A stretch of 64,000 nt of DNA, taken from the NCBI GenBank assembly GCA_030272585.1, contig BSYQ01000011.1:4340001-4404000 (forward strand). The letters are read 5' to 3'. This stretch comes from Bryopsis sp. KO-2023. Taxonomy: Eukaryota; Chlorophyta; Ulvophyceae; Bryopsidales; Bryopsidaceae. Below, in pieces: positions 22,395-36,400 of this stretch (within the stretch, counting starts at the first letter, position 1; every line of letters starts with the position of its first letter). Made by a program: the position numbers and the translations under genes. The notes beneath the pieces were generated by a model. The model did not search any database and was not told the DNA's origin. It worked only from the letters and a program-made list of their open reading frames with translations.

Positions 22395-24155
22395 GAATCT
22401 TGCCAAAACCCAAGCGAGAGGAGGAAGACCCCAAAGAAACTGAGTGCAAATAATTGTATTTGCACTGCAGTGCACAGTGGGATAATATATGGTGGCTGGA
22501 AAAAAGGCAGACCCCAGAGGTTTTTCTATTTGTGGCAACCCTCCAGTCGACAAAAGTACAATAAACTTCATAAGAGTTCAATGTGAGTATGTTCATGGTG
22601 AGGTTTGGCAAACACTAAAAAAAATCTTTTTAGAAAATAAAACATTTAATGATGAATATATTTTTCTGATGCCAAAAATAAATGGCATGCTTGTTTATTC
22701 GTTAAAATATTCTTGGATGTTGATAGTATATAACGATCCCTAATTATCTTGACATAGGGTCCTGCGTTCCATTTTTTCACAAGCCGTCTTGACAGTTTTT
22801 TTTTAACCATGACTCACTTTTTCCCCCCTCCTCACACACACCACACAAAACAACGAAAGCAAGGGAAGCACCATATATATTCAAATCTATTGTCAATGCG
22901 TTCCAAAAAAAAAAAACAAGACAAAGTTGGTCGTGGTTGGCATTCACAAATTTATTATTTTTTGTGTGTGGCCCACCAAACTTGGGCAGCTATTGATATG
23001 GAGCATCCAACTGCACTCCAATCCCTCTAATATATATTGCACAAAAATGGTAAAAATGCACACCCACAAATGCAACGTTACACGACCATAAGATGGGGCA
23101 ACCCAAGAGTAGCCCCACATCTATCTCCCTTCGAAGCATTCGTCTTTTCAAATCTTATTCCCGATTTAATCCGAAAAACACAATACCGATCAAACCTCTC
23201 CATAATTATTAAAAGGAAGAAAAGAACAGAGAGGCATTCTTTCAATTTTTCTCCCCTAACCAATTAAGAAAAAAGAAAAAGGAAGGACACGCAGGGTTCT
23301 CAGCGAAACCAGCATCCCAAATAACACTTCAAGAGAATTATCCAACCATGTATTCTCATAGTGTGCAATCGACCTATAAGAATAAAACAGCAAGTTCCTT
23401 TTTTCTTTGTTTTTCAGAACTCGAAACCAGCACATCAGCTTTCTTTTTTCCCAATATGATTCTCTTGGGTAAAGTCACCTCCTCCTTTGTTGAACTCCAA
23501 CCCTATACCACATTCTTCTTCTTTTTCTTTTTTTTGAAAATACCAGCGGCCAAAAAAGAAACACTGTGGGGGAAAAAAATACCCACCCTTCAAAGAACCA
23601 CCCATGTGCTCCAAGCTGAACATAATAACCATAGGTAGGTGTAGTGGGATTTGATTTTAAATTCACAAGGAATAAAGAAAAAGATACACAAAATTAAGGT
23701 GTGGGAAATCCCAAAGACCCTGTCAGGAAAAAGCATGCTTTCCAATTTCTCCCCCCCCCCCCAAAAAAAAAAAAGCTGGAACGGGAAAAAAAGGAAAAAA
23801 GGTAGTTTCATTTCAACCTCTGAAATTCTCTCGTGTGTTGTTATCTGTGGGTTAAAAAAAGGCCAAAAAAAATAATGTGTATAATGAATATTTGCACATC
23901 TTCTCAGCCCCTGTTTCTCCCAATTTATTTCTGTGGGTTCCTATCTCCCCCCAGCCAAATTGCACTGTAACCAGATTTTTTTTTTAAACCACCAAAGAAA
24001 AAATAAAGGGGGGGAATCAACCTTGATGCAACTCATATCCCTGCAGCAAAAAAAAAAGAAAACACCTCGTTGGTTAAAAAAGGGGTCAACGATTAGCCCT
24101 CGAAAGTATTCTTTTGCTGATTTTCTTGTTAATACAACAATCAATTCTGCAGGCC
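22395..24155. other. Intergenic A/T-rich spacer
   Basis: Long A, T and C runs; no frame with splice or motif support. It is the 3' flank of the minus-strand LRR gene. Confidence 0.45.
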
Positions 24156-26276
24156 TTAGGTCATCTGTTGATCAGAAGGAAAAGCACCCACTGCCCCTAA
24201 AAATAATAACGCGAGTTTCCATTTGAGTAATTTCCCCCAGAACATTACCCCTGTTTTTCTGTTTTCCCTCGAATAACTTACAGGCTGCTGGCCACCGCTG
24301 CTGTCTCCATGACTCTTGTACATCTCCTCATATTTCATTCCATTGTTGATGAACTGTCTGACCATGTTGTAATCGGCACACCTCTTCCCGATGTTGGGTT
24401 TTTCTTTGCAAATCCCAGACACCTTGGTTTCGAAAGTGATCACGCCCATGAGCTCACAAACAGCATTTCCATTTTCCTTCTTGCAAATCGTAGTGGTTGG
24501 TGGCATTTCTTGAGGGACGCATCCGTACAGTTTGCTGTTGGTTTCCAGCTCCAGCTCCTGAAGCCTGCATAATCCCACACCACCACCAAGAATTCTTGAG
24601 CAATGGGTTGTACTGTAGTTTCAATTCCAGATTCTACAGTTCATTAGGCTCCAAATGCTTTCGCGGAAAATTTCTTTAAAAAAAAACCCAACAAAGCTGG
24701 GAAAGGCTAAAACTCGATAACTCAAAAATGAAACATTGATGAAAGATTGTGGAAAAAAATGACCTAATTTTGGAAAAAAAATATTCATGTTGCCAGTCAT
24801 TTTCCTAAAGGTCGAATTAAAACGGTTTTAAAACAAAATCAATAAATTTGCCACACTTGGTAGTTTTCCACGAAACAGAAAGGGAAGGGGTTACTTACTT
24901 GTTCAAGAAACGCCACTCAGTGGGAATGGTTCCGTGCAAATCATTGTTTGCATAATCCACTTCCTCCAGATTTTCCATGCACCCTAAGAAGGGATTGAGA
25001 GGCCCGGTGATTCGATTGCCATCAAAATCAATCTCCTTCAAGTCTTTCAGCAAAACCATGGCAAGAGGGGATGGGCCTGACAACCCCCTGCACACAGATG
25101 TCAGTTTCAAGTAGGCGAACACATCAGCTTAATGGTTTCAAACAGTCAGTTTGCTTCCTTGAGTAAGAAGACTGTCAAAAGCATCGACCAGAGTGGCACC
25201 TTCTCAGATTGGAAAAAAACCTACTAAAAGAAAAGTCCCCCCCTCTAAGAAATTTTTCCTGTGTTAAATCTGAAAAAAATAAAAATTCTGGCAGATCTGC
25301 GTCATGATTTCAATCGGAAGAAAAAGATTCTGCTCCTTTTCTTTTCTTTTTCTCATTCCAACCTGTCTGTCAAGTGGATGTTGGTGACCACCCTTGGGGT
25401 CTCCTTTGGCAAATGCTCCTGATCTCGGCATTCGATGCCCAACCAATTGCCTTTCCACCCAAGACCTATGCCACAAAACACAATCCTCAAATCTAACCTT
25501 GAACTCGACCTCCAACTCAGTCTGCTCCAGGGACTGCGAGGGAAAAATCTCATTGCAACAATTCCACAGTTCTGGAAAGAAAGAAATGCGACCAATGGAT
25601 CAATGGACCAAAAGACCCATCATACTGCTGAACAGCTGATGGAGGTCGGGATTCCACGAATTTTGAGATATGATACTCATAACATCAACACTCTATTATT
25701 CTATTAAAAAAATTCTGAAGATGCTCCATGTCGAGATAAAGTACTGCCAGAATGTACCGCAAGGATCGTCCTTGCCCCATTCCCCGCCTCCCTGCCAGTT
25801 GGCCACCACCCCTGCCCACTGGGGATCCCTCCATTGAACCTCCTCTTTCAAAAGCTTCAGAGCATCAACTGGCAATTGGAAAACACACCCGAACAACCAT
25901 TCACCACAACCCCTCAAACTGAGCCCACATTGCAAAAAGCTTGAAAACTGCTAAATAGGAACAGACAGTGGAAAGAAAACTGAAACATCAAATCCAGATA
26001 TTGTAGGATCGACCGCTACGCCGCCCTGCACATAATTATAATGTTCATTGTGGCATCAAGAAGATAATTCGCGCCGTCGCGAAATATGGCTATGACGCTG
26101 GGCATGAAATCTTTTGGGATCATTTGCGGGTTTTTTCCAGGATATGAAAGCTCCAGTGGGAGTCGACCAGAAAAGTTCGTTTTTCATCGAAACTCACTGT
26201 CTCTTTGAAGGGTCCAGCCCTGGACACCGACAACGCCAAGAGCAATCAGGACCACCGCCACCGCGAATTTCGACAT
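24156..26276 (-). CDS. Secreted LRRNT/LRR protein (copy A)
   Basis: Secreted plant-style leucine-rich repeat protein; role unknown, possibly recognition or cell surface. Exons: 26198-26276, 25758-25868, 25363-25465, 24899-25087 and 24156-24564 (296 residues). A signal peptide opens it (MSKFAVAVVLIALGVVGVQG). An LRRNT-like cap follows (DALKLLKEEV, WAGVVANWQGGG, DDPC, WKGNWLGIEC), then repeats (LKEIDFDGNRITGPLNP, LEEVDYANNDLHGTIPTEW) and a Cys-rich C-terminal cap (GCVPQEMPP, ICKK, CELMG, CKEKP, RCADY). Exon order, phases and most residues match copy B on the opposite strand. The last exon has a strong donor (gtaagt at 24281) that may send the transcript to a short further exon; read-through instead adds a hydrophobic tail ending at 24156. 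The C-terminus is therefore unsure. Confidence 0.86.
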
Positions 26277-26825
26277 TCTCGCACCTGCAAGCCAAAAGCA
26301 CCGATCAACTCACGAAACCCCATCTCCCTCACATTCCAAGTTCTAAAAACACTACCCACACTCGCAAGCAAAGCCTCCCCTTCCCAGCACACAAGGGAGA
26401 AAACCTGTCTTTCATTTGCATCCAGAAAAAAACAAGGAAAACCAAGAATACACGAAAGGAACGAGCGCGACAGTAAAAGAAACAACACCCTACACACTCG
26501 ATCACAAGGAATTTGGGGCTGGCGGCGACGGGGGGAAAGCCAGATCTGCGAGTACCTTGCTTCCCGGAGAGCTCCTTTTCAACGGCGGCAGGAGTGGCGT
26601 GGGCAAAGAGCAGCGGTAACCACGAAGGGATGGCGATATGACATGCGCCCCTGACGATGGCTTTGACTTCCCAGTCGGCCTCCACCAAGATAATCAAAAT
26701 TTCTGAGCGTTGGCCCTACAGGCGTCTCAATCACGTCACCCGATTTCGTGCTTCAAGTAGGAGTGACGGCTTTCGAGCCCAGTTTCATTTTTCCTCCGTC
26801 TTGCGCGCACTGGGGAGAGATCAGG
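26277..26825. promoter_or_regulatory. Shared divergent promoter of the LRR pair
   Basis: The two LRR paralogues start 549 bp apart and face away from each other, so this stretch must hold both promoters and 5' leaders. It is GC-richer than other spacers. I see no clear TATA box or long symmetry. The overlapping open frames on both strands look incidental. Confidence 0.55.
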
Positions 26826-28908
26826 ATGATGCAGGCTGGTCGTGCAGCCTCTGTTGTTGCATGCGTGATTGCGTTCGCCGTGAATCTGTCGATCGTTGGC
26901 GCAGTGACGCTGGAAAGAGATGGTAGGATATCTCCTGACCCTGATTTTCCTTTCTCTGAACAAGAGAATGATCAAGTGGCTGCGATGATTCTTTGCGAGC
27001 GCTGTGGAATGTACCCGTGATGACCCTTTTCTATTGTCGGTCCGACGTTTTTTCTGCCAGAGAACGAACCGATATGGGTGTAAACGGATGACGTGCTTTG
27101 ATTGGCCATAAGTTTGCTTTTTGAAAGTACGTAGTCGGGGCACGCCGTCTGAATACGCATAAAATTCCGCGATCGACACTTTGTTTAAGCACATGTCCAG
27201 CGTGCTGACCGCGTTGTTTTACTTTTTATGCGCCCAGATCGACTGAGGCGTGATCTCTCTAGAGAACACAGAGAACGCTTGCTGTGATGGAAATTCTGAC
27301 ACCACGTTTCTTTGCAACGTTTTGAAACTCTCAGTCGTAGCCCTGAAGCTTTTTCGAGAGGAAGTGCAAGACAGGGGCATGTATTGGTCAGGAATAGTTT
27401 CCAACTGGCAAGGTGGCGGCGCCGACGGGGCCGACGATCCATGCGGTAAAAATGTCGCATTCCGTAATCAGTCACGCGGGCCATATACGTTTCTGTTTCG
27501 TTGGCACGAATTCAAGACCCAGTTAGTTTACGTAGCGGCCATGATTTTTTTTCATGTCGAGAAATTAAAAAGCGAATGTTGTTTCAATCTCAATTTTTTG
27601 TGGTTATTTTCGGCCGTACAAGTTATTTTTAAGACTCTGCCTTGTCGATTGTTTTATTGTTTTTGACCAGGATACGAATGGAAAGGCAAGTGGGAGGGGG
27701 TTGAATGCCGAGATCAGGAGCATTTGCCAAAAGATGTCCCAAGGGTGGTCACCAATATTCATATGACAGGTAAGGTCTTGTTCAATATAAGTGCGAATTT
27801 ATGGCTTTCTCTATTTTTTTCCTGAAGCTGAATGTATCAAGGTGGAGAGTTCATTTGCAGCCCGCACAAAAAAAAAAGAAAACACCGATGAAACAGCTGT
27901 ATGACTTTGCCTTGAAGAAAACCCGAGTCTTGTAGCACGTTTATTTCCTCTTGCAAAAACAATGGCAATGACAGAGATTCTTTTTCTTGATTAGACAGCA
28001 GATTGACTGGCCCGGTTCCTCTGGCATTGACGTTGCTGTCCAACTTGACGGAAATTGATATGGATGGAAATCAGATCGAAGGGCCCCTCAATCCCTACAT
28101 GGGCTGTTTGGAAAATTTGAAGGAATTGGATTTGGCCAACAACAGTTTGAGCGGAACTGTGCCAACAGAATGGCGATTTCTAACACAGTAAGAAAGCAAG
28201 AAAATTTGAAGGGATTTTGAAGCAGCAAAGAGATTTAATATTATTGTTTTTTTTATTGGTCTGCCTCTTTTGTTCCAAAGTTTTTTTTCTAATCTAATGC
28301 CTTAATGTTAACAATTAGCTACTACATACAACACTAGCAATACTGAATACTCCAAACAGCATAGAGAAAACTCGCCTAAAAGGATCTTTTGTTACTGGAA
28401 TGCACAGAGGGTAAGGATACCCCCCAAAAAGAAAAGAAAAAAAAAATCGTTTGTTCGAGAAACAAGGTGGCGAAATGGGGCCTGCCATTTGATATTTCAC
28501 ATGCCATGATATTTTTTTCTTGCCATGATAGTTCTTTCTCGCTTCTGAAAACTGTTCGTTTCATGATTTTTTTATTTTTATTTTTTTCATGTTTGATTAA
28601 TATCCAGGCTGGTCGAGAACGAGATTGAAAACAATCCAAACCTCTCTGGATGCCTTCCCAAAGGGCTACCCCCGACCAAAACAGTGTGTAGAACTGTTGA
28701 TGGAAAGCCCTTTTGTGAATTGATCGGGTCGATTTACTTCGACACGTCAATAGTTGCATTTTGCCAAGACTTCCCAGAAATTACGAAAAAATGCGCCACC
28801 CCAGAGCTCGTTAGAGAATTCATCAACAGGGGTAAACCATACCAGGAGTATTTTCAAAGCGGATCGGAAAAAGACTTGTTGCAAAGTGGGGAACAAGCCA
28901 ATGACTGA
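26826..28908 (+). CDS. Secreted LRRNT/LRR protein (copy B)
   Basis: Paralogue of copy A, transcribed in the opposite direction. Exons: 26826-26922, 27335-27445, 27671-27769, 27995-28187 and 28608-28908 (266 residues). Signal peptide region AASVVACVIAFAVNLSIVGA; LRRNT-like cap with VALKLFREEV, YWSGIVSNWQGGG, DDPC and WKGKWEGVEC; LRRs LTEIDMDGNQIEGPLNP and LKELDLANNSLSGTVPTEW; Cys-rich cap GCLPKGLPP, VCRT, CELIG, CQDFP, KCATPEL. The acceptor at 27333-27334 was preferred over one at 27246-27247 because copy A uses the equivalent site and both second exons are then 111 nt. Intron 3 is displaced by 4 nt relative to copy A. The frame looks intact. Confidence 0.88.
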
Positions 28909-30176
28909 TTGTTGGCTGGAAAATCAGAACGGGACAAGGGAAATAATCGGTGGAAAAGTTATCAAGTCTCACAGTTGATGAGTGTTGACCTTTTCTTTTC
29001 TTTTCTTTTCTACTTTCTTTTTTTTTTCTCCTGATTGGTTTGAATTCCCAGTTATAACTTTTTTTCTTTCCTTTTTTTTCTCTCCTCTTTTTGGTTTAAT
29101 TTTGCTGGCAAAAACTTAGCTCTAAAGATCTTTTTTCCAGTTGCTACGATTCCGTTCCATATTCAAGACCTCAGCATGGATATTCCATGAAAGCTGATTG
29201 ATTTCTTCTGCGTGTGCGCAAGCCCCTCTGGAAAAGAAAAAACCTTTCTGAAAAAACAAAAAAAACACGGAAGGAAACAATGTTTCTTTTTTTTGTTATT
29301 ATTTTAGTGCTCAGTAAATATTTGATGCAATTTTTTTTTTCAAAAGCCTAAGGGGAACAAAAACGGGGAGTGTATGTGATCAAAATTTTATTGATGAGTA
29401 CAAATCTGTTATCATTATGGATGGGGTCATATGAAAAATTCGATGTAAAAATCGAAACTGAGAAGCGAGCTGTTCTTTCCCAACTGAAAAGTTTTCTGTG
29501 GGAAACTTGACACAACTTGAAAAAAAAAGTCACCTCTACCAGATCTGTGTTGAAAATTGATACTGTTGAATCACTTGGAACAAGAATATTGAAAACCTAA
29601 TATTTGATAAAATATTATATTTTTCCAAAAGAAGTGTTTTTTTTGGTATTACCCCCAAATCAAATAAAATCTGTCTGTTTCTGTCTTTTGCTGAAAGGAA
29701 AAATTAGTGGTATGCTGGTTGAGAATTTCTCGGCATAAGCTTTTTTGACACCAAAGTGTTTTTCAAAAACGTTGGCGATCGATGACACTGATATCATGTG
29801 TATTTTTTTTTCCGTCAAACAGAACTTGTTGACCAGCATTTGTCCTCTACGATAAAACATTTTTTTACAATATTTGATAGGAACATACGAGTGCCTTCCA
29901 TCATGGAATACAGCAACACATTCTCCAAATTTTCAGAAACATGAAAATACATTGGCACGTGGTGATCGACGATGCTTTGCTGACCATTTTTTGTTTTTAC
30001 AGAGGCAAGTTGGAACAACATCAGAGAATTACACACTTAAAACTAATACTCCATCGATCGATTTAATAAAAAAAAAGCCTTACCAGCTCTAAAAGCAATA
30101 ACTTGACGGCACTACCAATAAGCAAACCAACCACTTCCCTCTACATATGTTTTCTCTTCTCTTCTCTTCCATCCTC
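28909..30176. other. Intergenic T-rich spacer
   Basis: The 3' flanks of copy B and of the convergent hydrolase gene. Contains ttttcttttcttttc tracts near 28990-29095. No gene is supported. Confidence 0.45.
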
Positions 30177-33100
30177 TCAAACTGTTTTCGATGGTTTCAG
30201 TATTTCAGTGGATTGCTCCAATGCCATGCCCACTGGCAGCTGCCCTGTTTCATTCGACTGAGAAGATTGGGAGGAATGTGCCGCTTTATCCAAATGCTTT
30301 TTCCTCTCTACTTGACTGGCTTTGTCATTGATTATTCTCAGCAACTCATGACTGACCTGCACATCCAAAACAAACAATGGATCATGGGCTGGGGGGTGGG
30401 CGGGGAAATCTGAATGAAATGAAAATGGGTTGAGTGCAGGACGATCTCACAATTATTAATGTCACACCAGAAAATGCAAACTCATATATTAGGTTCTTTC
30501 AAACTCATATATTTTTTTCAAACAAGAAATTTAGTTATGTTCATTACGACATACTGAACTGCATTATTATTTTTTGAATGCAAAAGAACGAAGCTCCCCG
30601 ATGGCTAGCCTCGTTGCAAATAAAAGAGGGAAAAACCCATGCCATCGCTAAAAAAAGAAACTAAAGCTAATATTTTACTTCATTGCCCTTGCTGTCATAC
30701 TTACATCATGAGCACACTCTCTGTTGATCAGATGGCCTCCATCCACTTCGACGAATTTTGCTCCCAGCTTAGAGGCAATCCTTTGCCCATATCTGGCCAC
30801 CGCCACCAAGTCTTGCCGACCATGGATCACCACCATCGGAATTTGACCTGGAATTCCACCAAAAAAAAGACTAAACAAATCTCTCTGTTTTACGCATCAT
30901 GCAACACTAGCGTGAAAATAAAACAAAAAAATCGTGGACCTACTTGATTGAATTTTAGCATACTCTTTGTTAGTCATTCCGTGATGCCAACATGCGTGCA
31001 TTTGTCCATTCAATCCAGATTTAGACTGTTCGTCACAGTTTGCTTTTTCTTCCAAATATTCCTCATACAAGCAATCTCTTCTCAGTCGACCAGGGCCATT
31101 CACCTGCAACCATCAGAAGAAAAAAAGCTGGTTGCCTTTCGATGAAAAACAGTACCTGAAGCAGAAATGTTCTCAATGGGGAGAGGGGTTTGGGAGGAGA
31201 CCCCCCAAAGTGAAACACTACTTTTCTCAAAACAAAATTGAAAACGTCACATCAAAAGATTCAGAACTGGGAAGAGATGAAAAAACACACACACACACAC
31301 GATTTTCATGTTGTCCATTTTGCTGCTGGGAAATAAAATCTGAACACAAAAATTCCCGCCGATCACCTCTTCTTGTAGAGTTTTTTTGGAGTAATGAAAT
31401 TTGATGTCCATTTTTGACCTCTCCTCCAGAGAACTCGCCATGGCCATCTTGATGGCATATTTGAATGCTCTCCATGATTTGGGCAAACTTTGCCAACCTC
31501 CTTCGGTGGCCCCCAACAAGGACAGCGACAGAAGCCTGTCCGGAAAAAGGGCTGCCAATTTCATGGAAATCATGCCCCCCATGGAAAACCCCACCAAATG
31601 AAATCGTTTCCATCCAAGTGCATCCTTGAACAACATGAAATAGGAAGTAAGAAAAGGGGGGGGCATTGAAAACATCTGCTAGACAACTGAAGAACCCCCC
31701 CCAAAAAAACATTTGCCCCCATATTCACAATCACTTCCGCTGATGGGCCAAACGAAATGCAGGAAAATTGAAATAATAGAAGAGAGGGGCGGTGAGAAAT
31801 TAACATTTAAAAAAATTGTCCAAGAAATTGATGTCCAAAAAGGAGGAGAATGTTAAATTTGGGGCAGGGATGACCTGGAGAAAATAATGAGGGAATCCGA
31901 CTGTCGTCAAACTTTGCCTTTTTGACCTCTTCCATGTGTATTATTTGAAGGGAAACTATTTTAATTGGTGACTAATCTAGGGAAAATATCATCTTATCCA
32001 TTGCCTTGTTTCTGATAAGGTGATCGAAGAATTCTGATTTGGGGTTTGCAATTGCACAAATGAATGGAAGAATACCTACCACAACAGCAATCGCATCCTC
32101 TGCCATTATCACCGTCGAATATTGGGCTTTATGTTCCGGTGCTGATGATTTTCCAATTCCACGATTGTCAAAAATACAAATATCTATTCGAGGATCCTTC
32201 ACGAACCAGACAAAAAATTGCGAACTTGAAAATATGAAACACATGCAACCCCCCCAAACAGCCAACCACAAAATGAGTCCTTCTGGACATCTTGATTTTT
32301 TTTTCTTGCACGATACTATGCATGTTTCACAGAAATGCAAATTTACGAAGAAACGAAAAAAAAAAATCACATAAATTTTGAATACACTTACTGGTATAGT
32401 TGACAGCAAATCTGTAATTTGTGGCTGCCATCCATCTCTGCTCGCAGCCAATCCTTTTAAATGTATTTAAATTTAGAAACAGAAAAAAAACAACAAGAAA
32501 CACCCCTCAGTAAAAAATTATGAAATTATTTCATCACACAAATCAATTTTCAACACAAACATCAGCTTGGATTTTTTTTTCCATGAAAATAGGTAGATAG
32601 AAGTGGGGAGAAATGTGAAGAAAAATATTTTACATTTTATATTTTAGTTAAAAAATATTTTTTTAACTAAGCTACCACAAAAAAAAGTAAAGGTGGGTGG
32701 GGGATTCTTTCGATGAAACTGTCAACCATTTAGTGAGAAATGGCCTGTTTTGGAAAAATACAGAATTGGAAAAAAAAAATCTTTCGAAAACCACCAAGCA
32801 CTTTCGCCAAACAAGAAAAAGCAAATGTTGGCAAAAAAAGCACAGAAAAATTTATATTTTTAGCAAAAAATTTATGTTTCCCTTACTTTCAGATGAGGAG
32901 TTATTTCGTTGTGTATCTCTTAATTTTTGAAAACAACGCACCCATTATCATCAAGACTTTTTGTCTTGGCTCAGCACTACCATCATCACAACCTTCAAAT
33001 GATTATTTTGAAAAAAAAAACAATCAACTGGAAAAGAATATATCTTTGGTTTAAAATGCGGGAAAAAAAATGGAAAATATGGCAGCCTTCAAAACAACAA

Positions 33101-33431
33101 ACTGTGGAAGGGATTTCATATTTTCTCAACCCCATTGATGTAAATTCAAATGTTCAATACAAAAGTTCCATTGATAACATAAAAAAGAGAAAAATGAAAA
33201 CACTACAGGATGTTGGCGCTGACTCTTCTGAACATCATTATATATTTTATTATGCAGAAATCTGGCTACACAAATTCTCACTGAAAACTCGAATATACAG
33301 TCTGTTTCACTTTGGGTGGATTTGCTCTGATATTGGGCATTACCTGATTTGTTTTCATACACTTCATAATGAATTGAAACATTGTCTTCTCTTGCAACCG
33401 TCCCCTCCAAACATGGCAGAATTTTATCCAT
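30177..33431 (-). CDS. Alpha/beta hydrolase fold protein
   Basis: Probable esterase, lipase or other serine hydrolase of the alpha/beta fold; substrate not predictable. Eight exons in phase: 33344-33431, 32942-32992, 32392-32453, 32080-32196, 31367-31624, 30944-31103, 30705-30847 and 30177-30356 (352 residues). Order of motifs: strand-3 and oxyanion region KVLMIMGLAASRDGW, DICIFDNRGIGKSS, nucleophile elbow GFSMGG with catalytic Ser, acid in VVIHGRQD and catalytic His in VDGGHLIN. The 51-nt second exon was found because it supplies the missing strand 3 in the right phase. The C-terminal exon is polar and low in complexity. An in-frame ATG at 33482 is an alternative start. No signal peptide, so probably cytosolic. 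Confidence 0.9.
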
Positions 33432-36400
33432 ACCTTGATGGAAAACAAACACATACCACCAGCCCAATTTCAATTCTATCATGACTTTCAGAAAATCTGG
33501 TGAGCAATCTCTGTCGAAAACAGATAAAATAAAGTGCAGCGAATAATCGCACTTGATGGAAGTAGCTTGTTGGAAAAATAAGGAGGAGTATGAAAGAAAA
33601 ATAGGAGAACTACAATGTCCACTGTGCGGCTTTTTTTTCCTTTTTTTTTTTCATAAAAAAAAAGTTGGCAATTTGTCAGGTGACAATCGCAAATTGAAAA
33701 TCGGCTCCAATTTTTCGCAAGAAAAAAATAGGTTGAAGAAATGACAGGACACGTCACTCATTCGAAGAATCGCTCATTTGCACAGTGGACTGACTACATG
33801 CCGCCGCCTTTCTTTTTATTTCTCAAATTGTAAAAAAATATGAGAAAGAACTAGCAGTGACACACATTGTCCCAAATCAGTGCAGCAAAATTCCCAGCAT
33901 GTGCAAATCGTCTCAATTTTTTTTATTATTATTTTGCATTGCATTGCATTTTGAAAGAAACAGCAAGTATTTCGTAGCACCTGTTGATTTTTCAAAAGAG
34001 TCCCTTGTTTTGTTGCACAAAACGAGCGGCGAAGGAAATCAAGACGTCCCTTTTTTCCCTCCAGAAAACACCTGTAACTAGACAGAACGTTTTTCGAGAA
34101 ATATGCACTCTACAGACTTTTATTCGTTTTTCGTCCGTTCTGCACAAAAAAAACTGGAGGCTTCCCCAGAATAACACCGAAGGGCCTGCGAGAATTAGTG
34201 CTTCGGGGGCTGCTCGTAAAAAACTTATAGGAGTTTTTAGTAAGAAGGCGACTCGGCATTAGCGCGGACGTCTTCGCATGTCTTTTATTTTGGTTGGTTG
34301 GTTTTGATCAGTAATTGCTCGACTGGCGAGATCGTTTTTCTCGCCACGCCAAGAGCGATCTCTGAACTGTCAATTTCTGCGCACTAGAACAAAAAGGATT
34401 TCAACTGTGCATGTCCCCACAATGGTTTAGCAAACTTCTAGATTCGAGAGGAGACACGTCACAAAAAAAAACACTGTATCACAATCAAGAAAAGGGACTT
34501 TCCATGCTTATAGGAAAAGTTTGATATTTTTCCCATGAGCACACAGCTTTGAAACAATTCTTGGGTACATCCCCAGCACCAGCCAGCCCTCAGTATTGTT
34601 AAAAAAAACCGTGAGCATGGCGCGATATTTGAGAAATTCAATCATACAAGATCTGTTCCAAATCATGTTAAATTGAAGAGTTCCCAACCAGCAATCCTCA
34701 ATTCAAAACAAGATCCATCACTATGCACTTGTTGTTTCGTCCCTTGGAATTTCTTTCCACAGATGACATGCAAGAATTTCTGCAATTGCAGTAATAAATG
34801 AAAGTCCCCTTCCCTCATCAAAATAACACTGCAACAATGCTTTGGCTTTTGGTGTCTGGTATTGAAGATGATTCACAGTGATGATAGGGTGCCCCGTTTC
34901 AAATCATCAACTTTAGGATTGGTTACGATCTACTTGCTCGTAGTTTATCGTCAACATATTGAAAAAATTGGCACGTCCAAAGAAAAACTCTTAATTACAA
35001 CCCTTTTGACACGCCCACAATATCAATATCAACAGCCCACACAGGTCTCCTTCAAAATCTTTGTCGTAACACAACCGTCACCAGAGTAATGTCTAGTGCA
35101 TAATTGTTTCCACAATGGACGATTTCACAATTAGATTCAGATGGTATTCCAACCAGGAAGTTTGGAGAGTTTGCCACAGCTCCCTTCAACAAACAACACA
35201 CTGCTGTCCCATCAAAAGCACCAAGCAGATTCGTGGCTGATGGTTATCCCAACCACTTCATGCTGCTCCTTCACAAAATACCACAGACATTCCTTGGGGG
35301 CATTAAGTGGACCTCTCAACCTGGTACCTCCAGACATCTACAATTCTGACAGTGCAGCCCATCATGAAGAGCCACTGACGTATCATTGCCCCCGTTTCAG
35401 CGACACACTTTGCAAACTGAAAAGTCTCAGGATTTCAGGAGATGCAGAGGAAAGCAATACTTGTCAATGATTCCATTCCCTTTCGTTAGACTGATGGAAA
35501 ACTTTCTCGTCCCTTTTTTCATGTGAAGATTTCTCCCGTTCCAATCCTGACAGGATTTCATTTTCCCTTTTTATGAATCGGTTGAAACACATGTGGGCAT
35601 CGAAGAACGAGTTCAAACACCTCCATCATTTGAAGGTGATCATCATTGCTCTTCGAGAATTCACTCGCTGATCGTTGCTGGAAATTGTCGATTTTTGAGG
35701 GGGGGGGGGGGGAGTTACACGCGAAACACGCAATTCTTCACCCAATTGTACCTGTACAGGCACCGCGATGCGAACAAATTTCGAATGTACAGTCGACTGC
35801 ATGAAAAACAACATCGCCTTCAGCACTATCTTCCAATCCGCGCGTCTTGAAGGGAGGGAATCGTGTGAACGCTGGGAGGTCTCCGAGCAACATCGTCCAC
35901 GCAAGAGCTCCACATGCGTTACTGTTCCTTTTTCGTGGATGACTGCATGTGTTCTGGTTGGGCGCCGTGTGCCACTGATATCCAATAAGCGCTTGATCCT
36001 GGGGATTTCTTCACCTCGTGGTTGATATTTATTCACCCCGATCCTTGAGATTTTCTAGTGGTTGGGAAGTCGCCTTCCTTGCACCCTGCATCTGCCCCTC
36101 ACAGGGAGCGGCGGAGGGAAAACGTTCAAACTCGCATACTAGACAGGGAGTGCCACCAGGTGCAGTACTTTGTTTCTCTGCTTGACCGGAACGAAGCGAG
36201 TCCCTGCTTAAGTTCTCCCGTAAAGATCTTCTCGTTAAGGTTACGGAACTGAAAAGCGAGAGCGTTTGTCGCTTGTGCATGTGATCAACCAGTGAGTTTG
36301 GGGATCTGTGCAGGTTAACGGAAAGTTCTCGTGCGGAGATATGGACCGTTCCAGAGAGGCGAACGGTTCCTCTGTGTCGCGCCATGGTCAGCAGAGCGAG

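Noticed and set aside
22341-22571. Minus-strand frame starting MKFIVLLSTGG, signal-peptide-like
   Set aside because: It runs across the terminus of the hAT-like element, so it is a chance frame.
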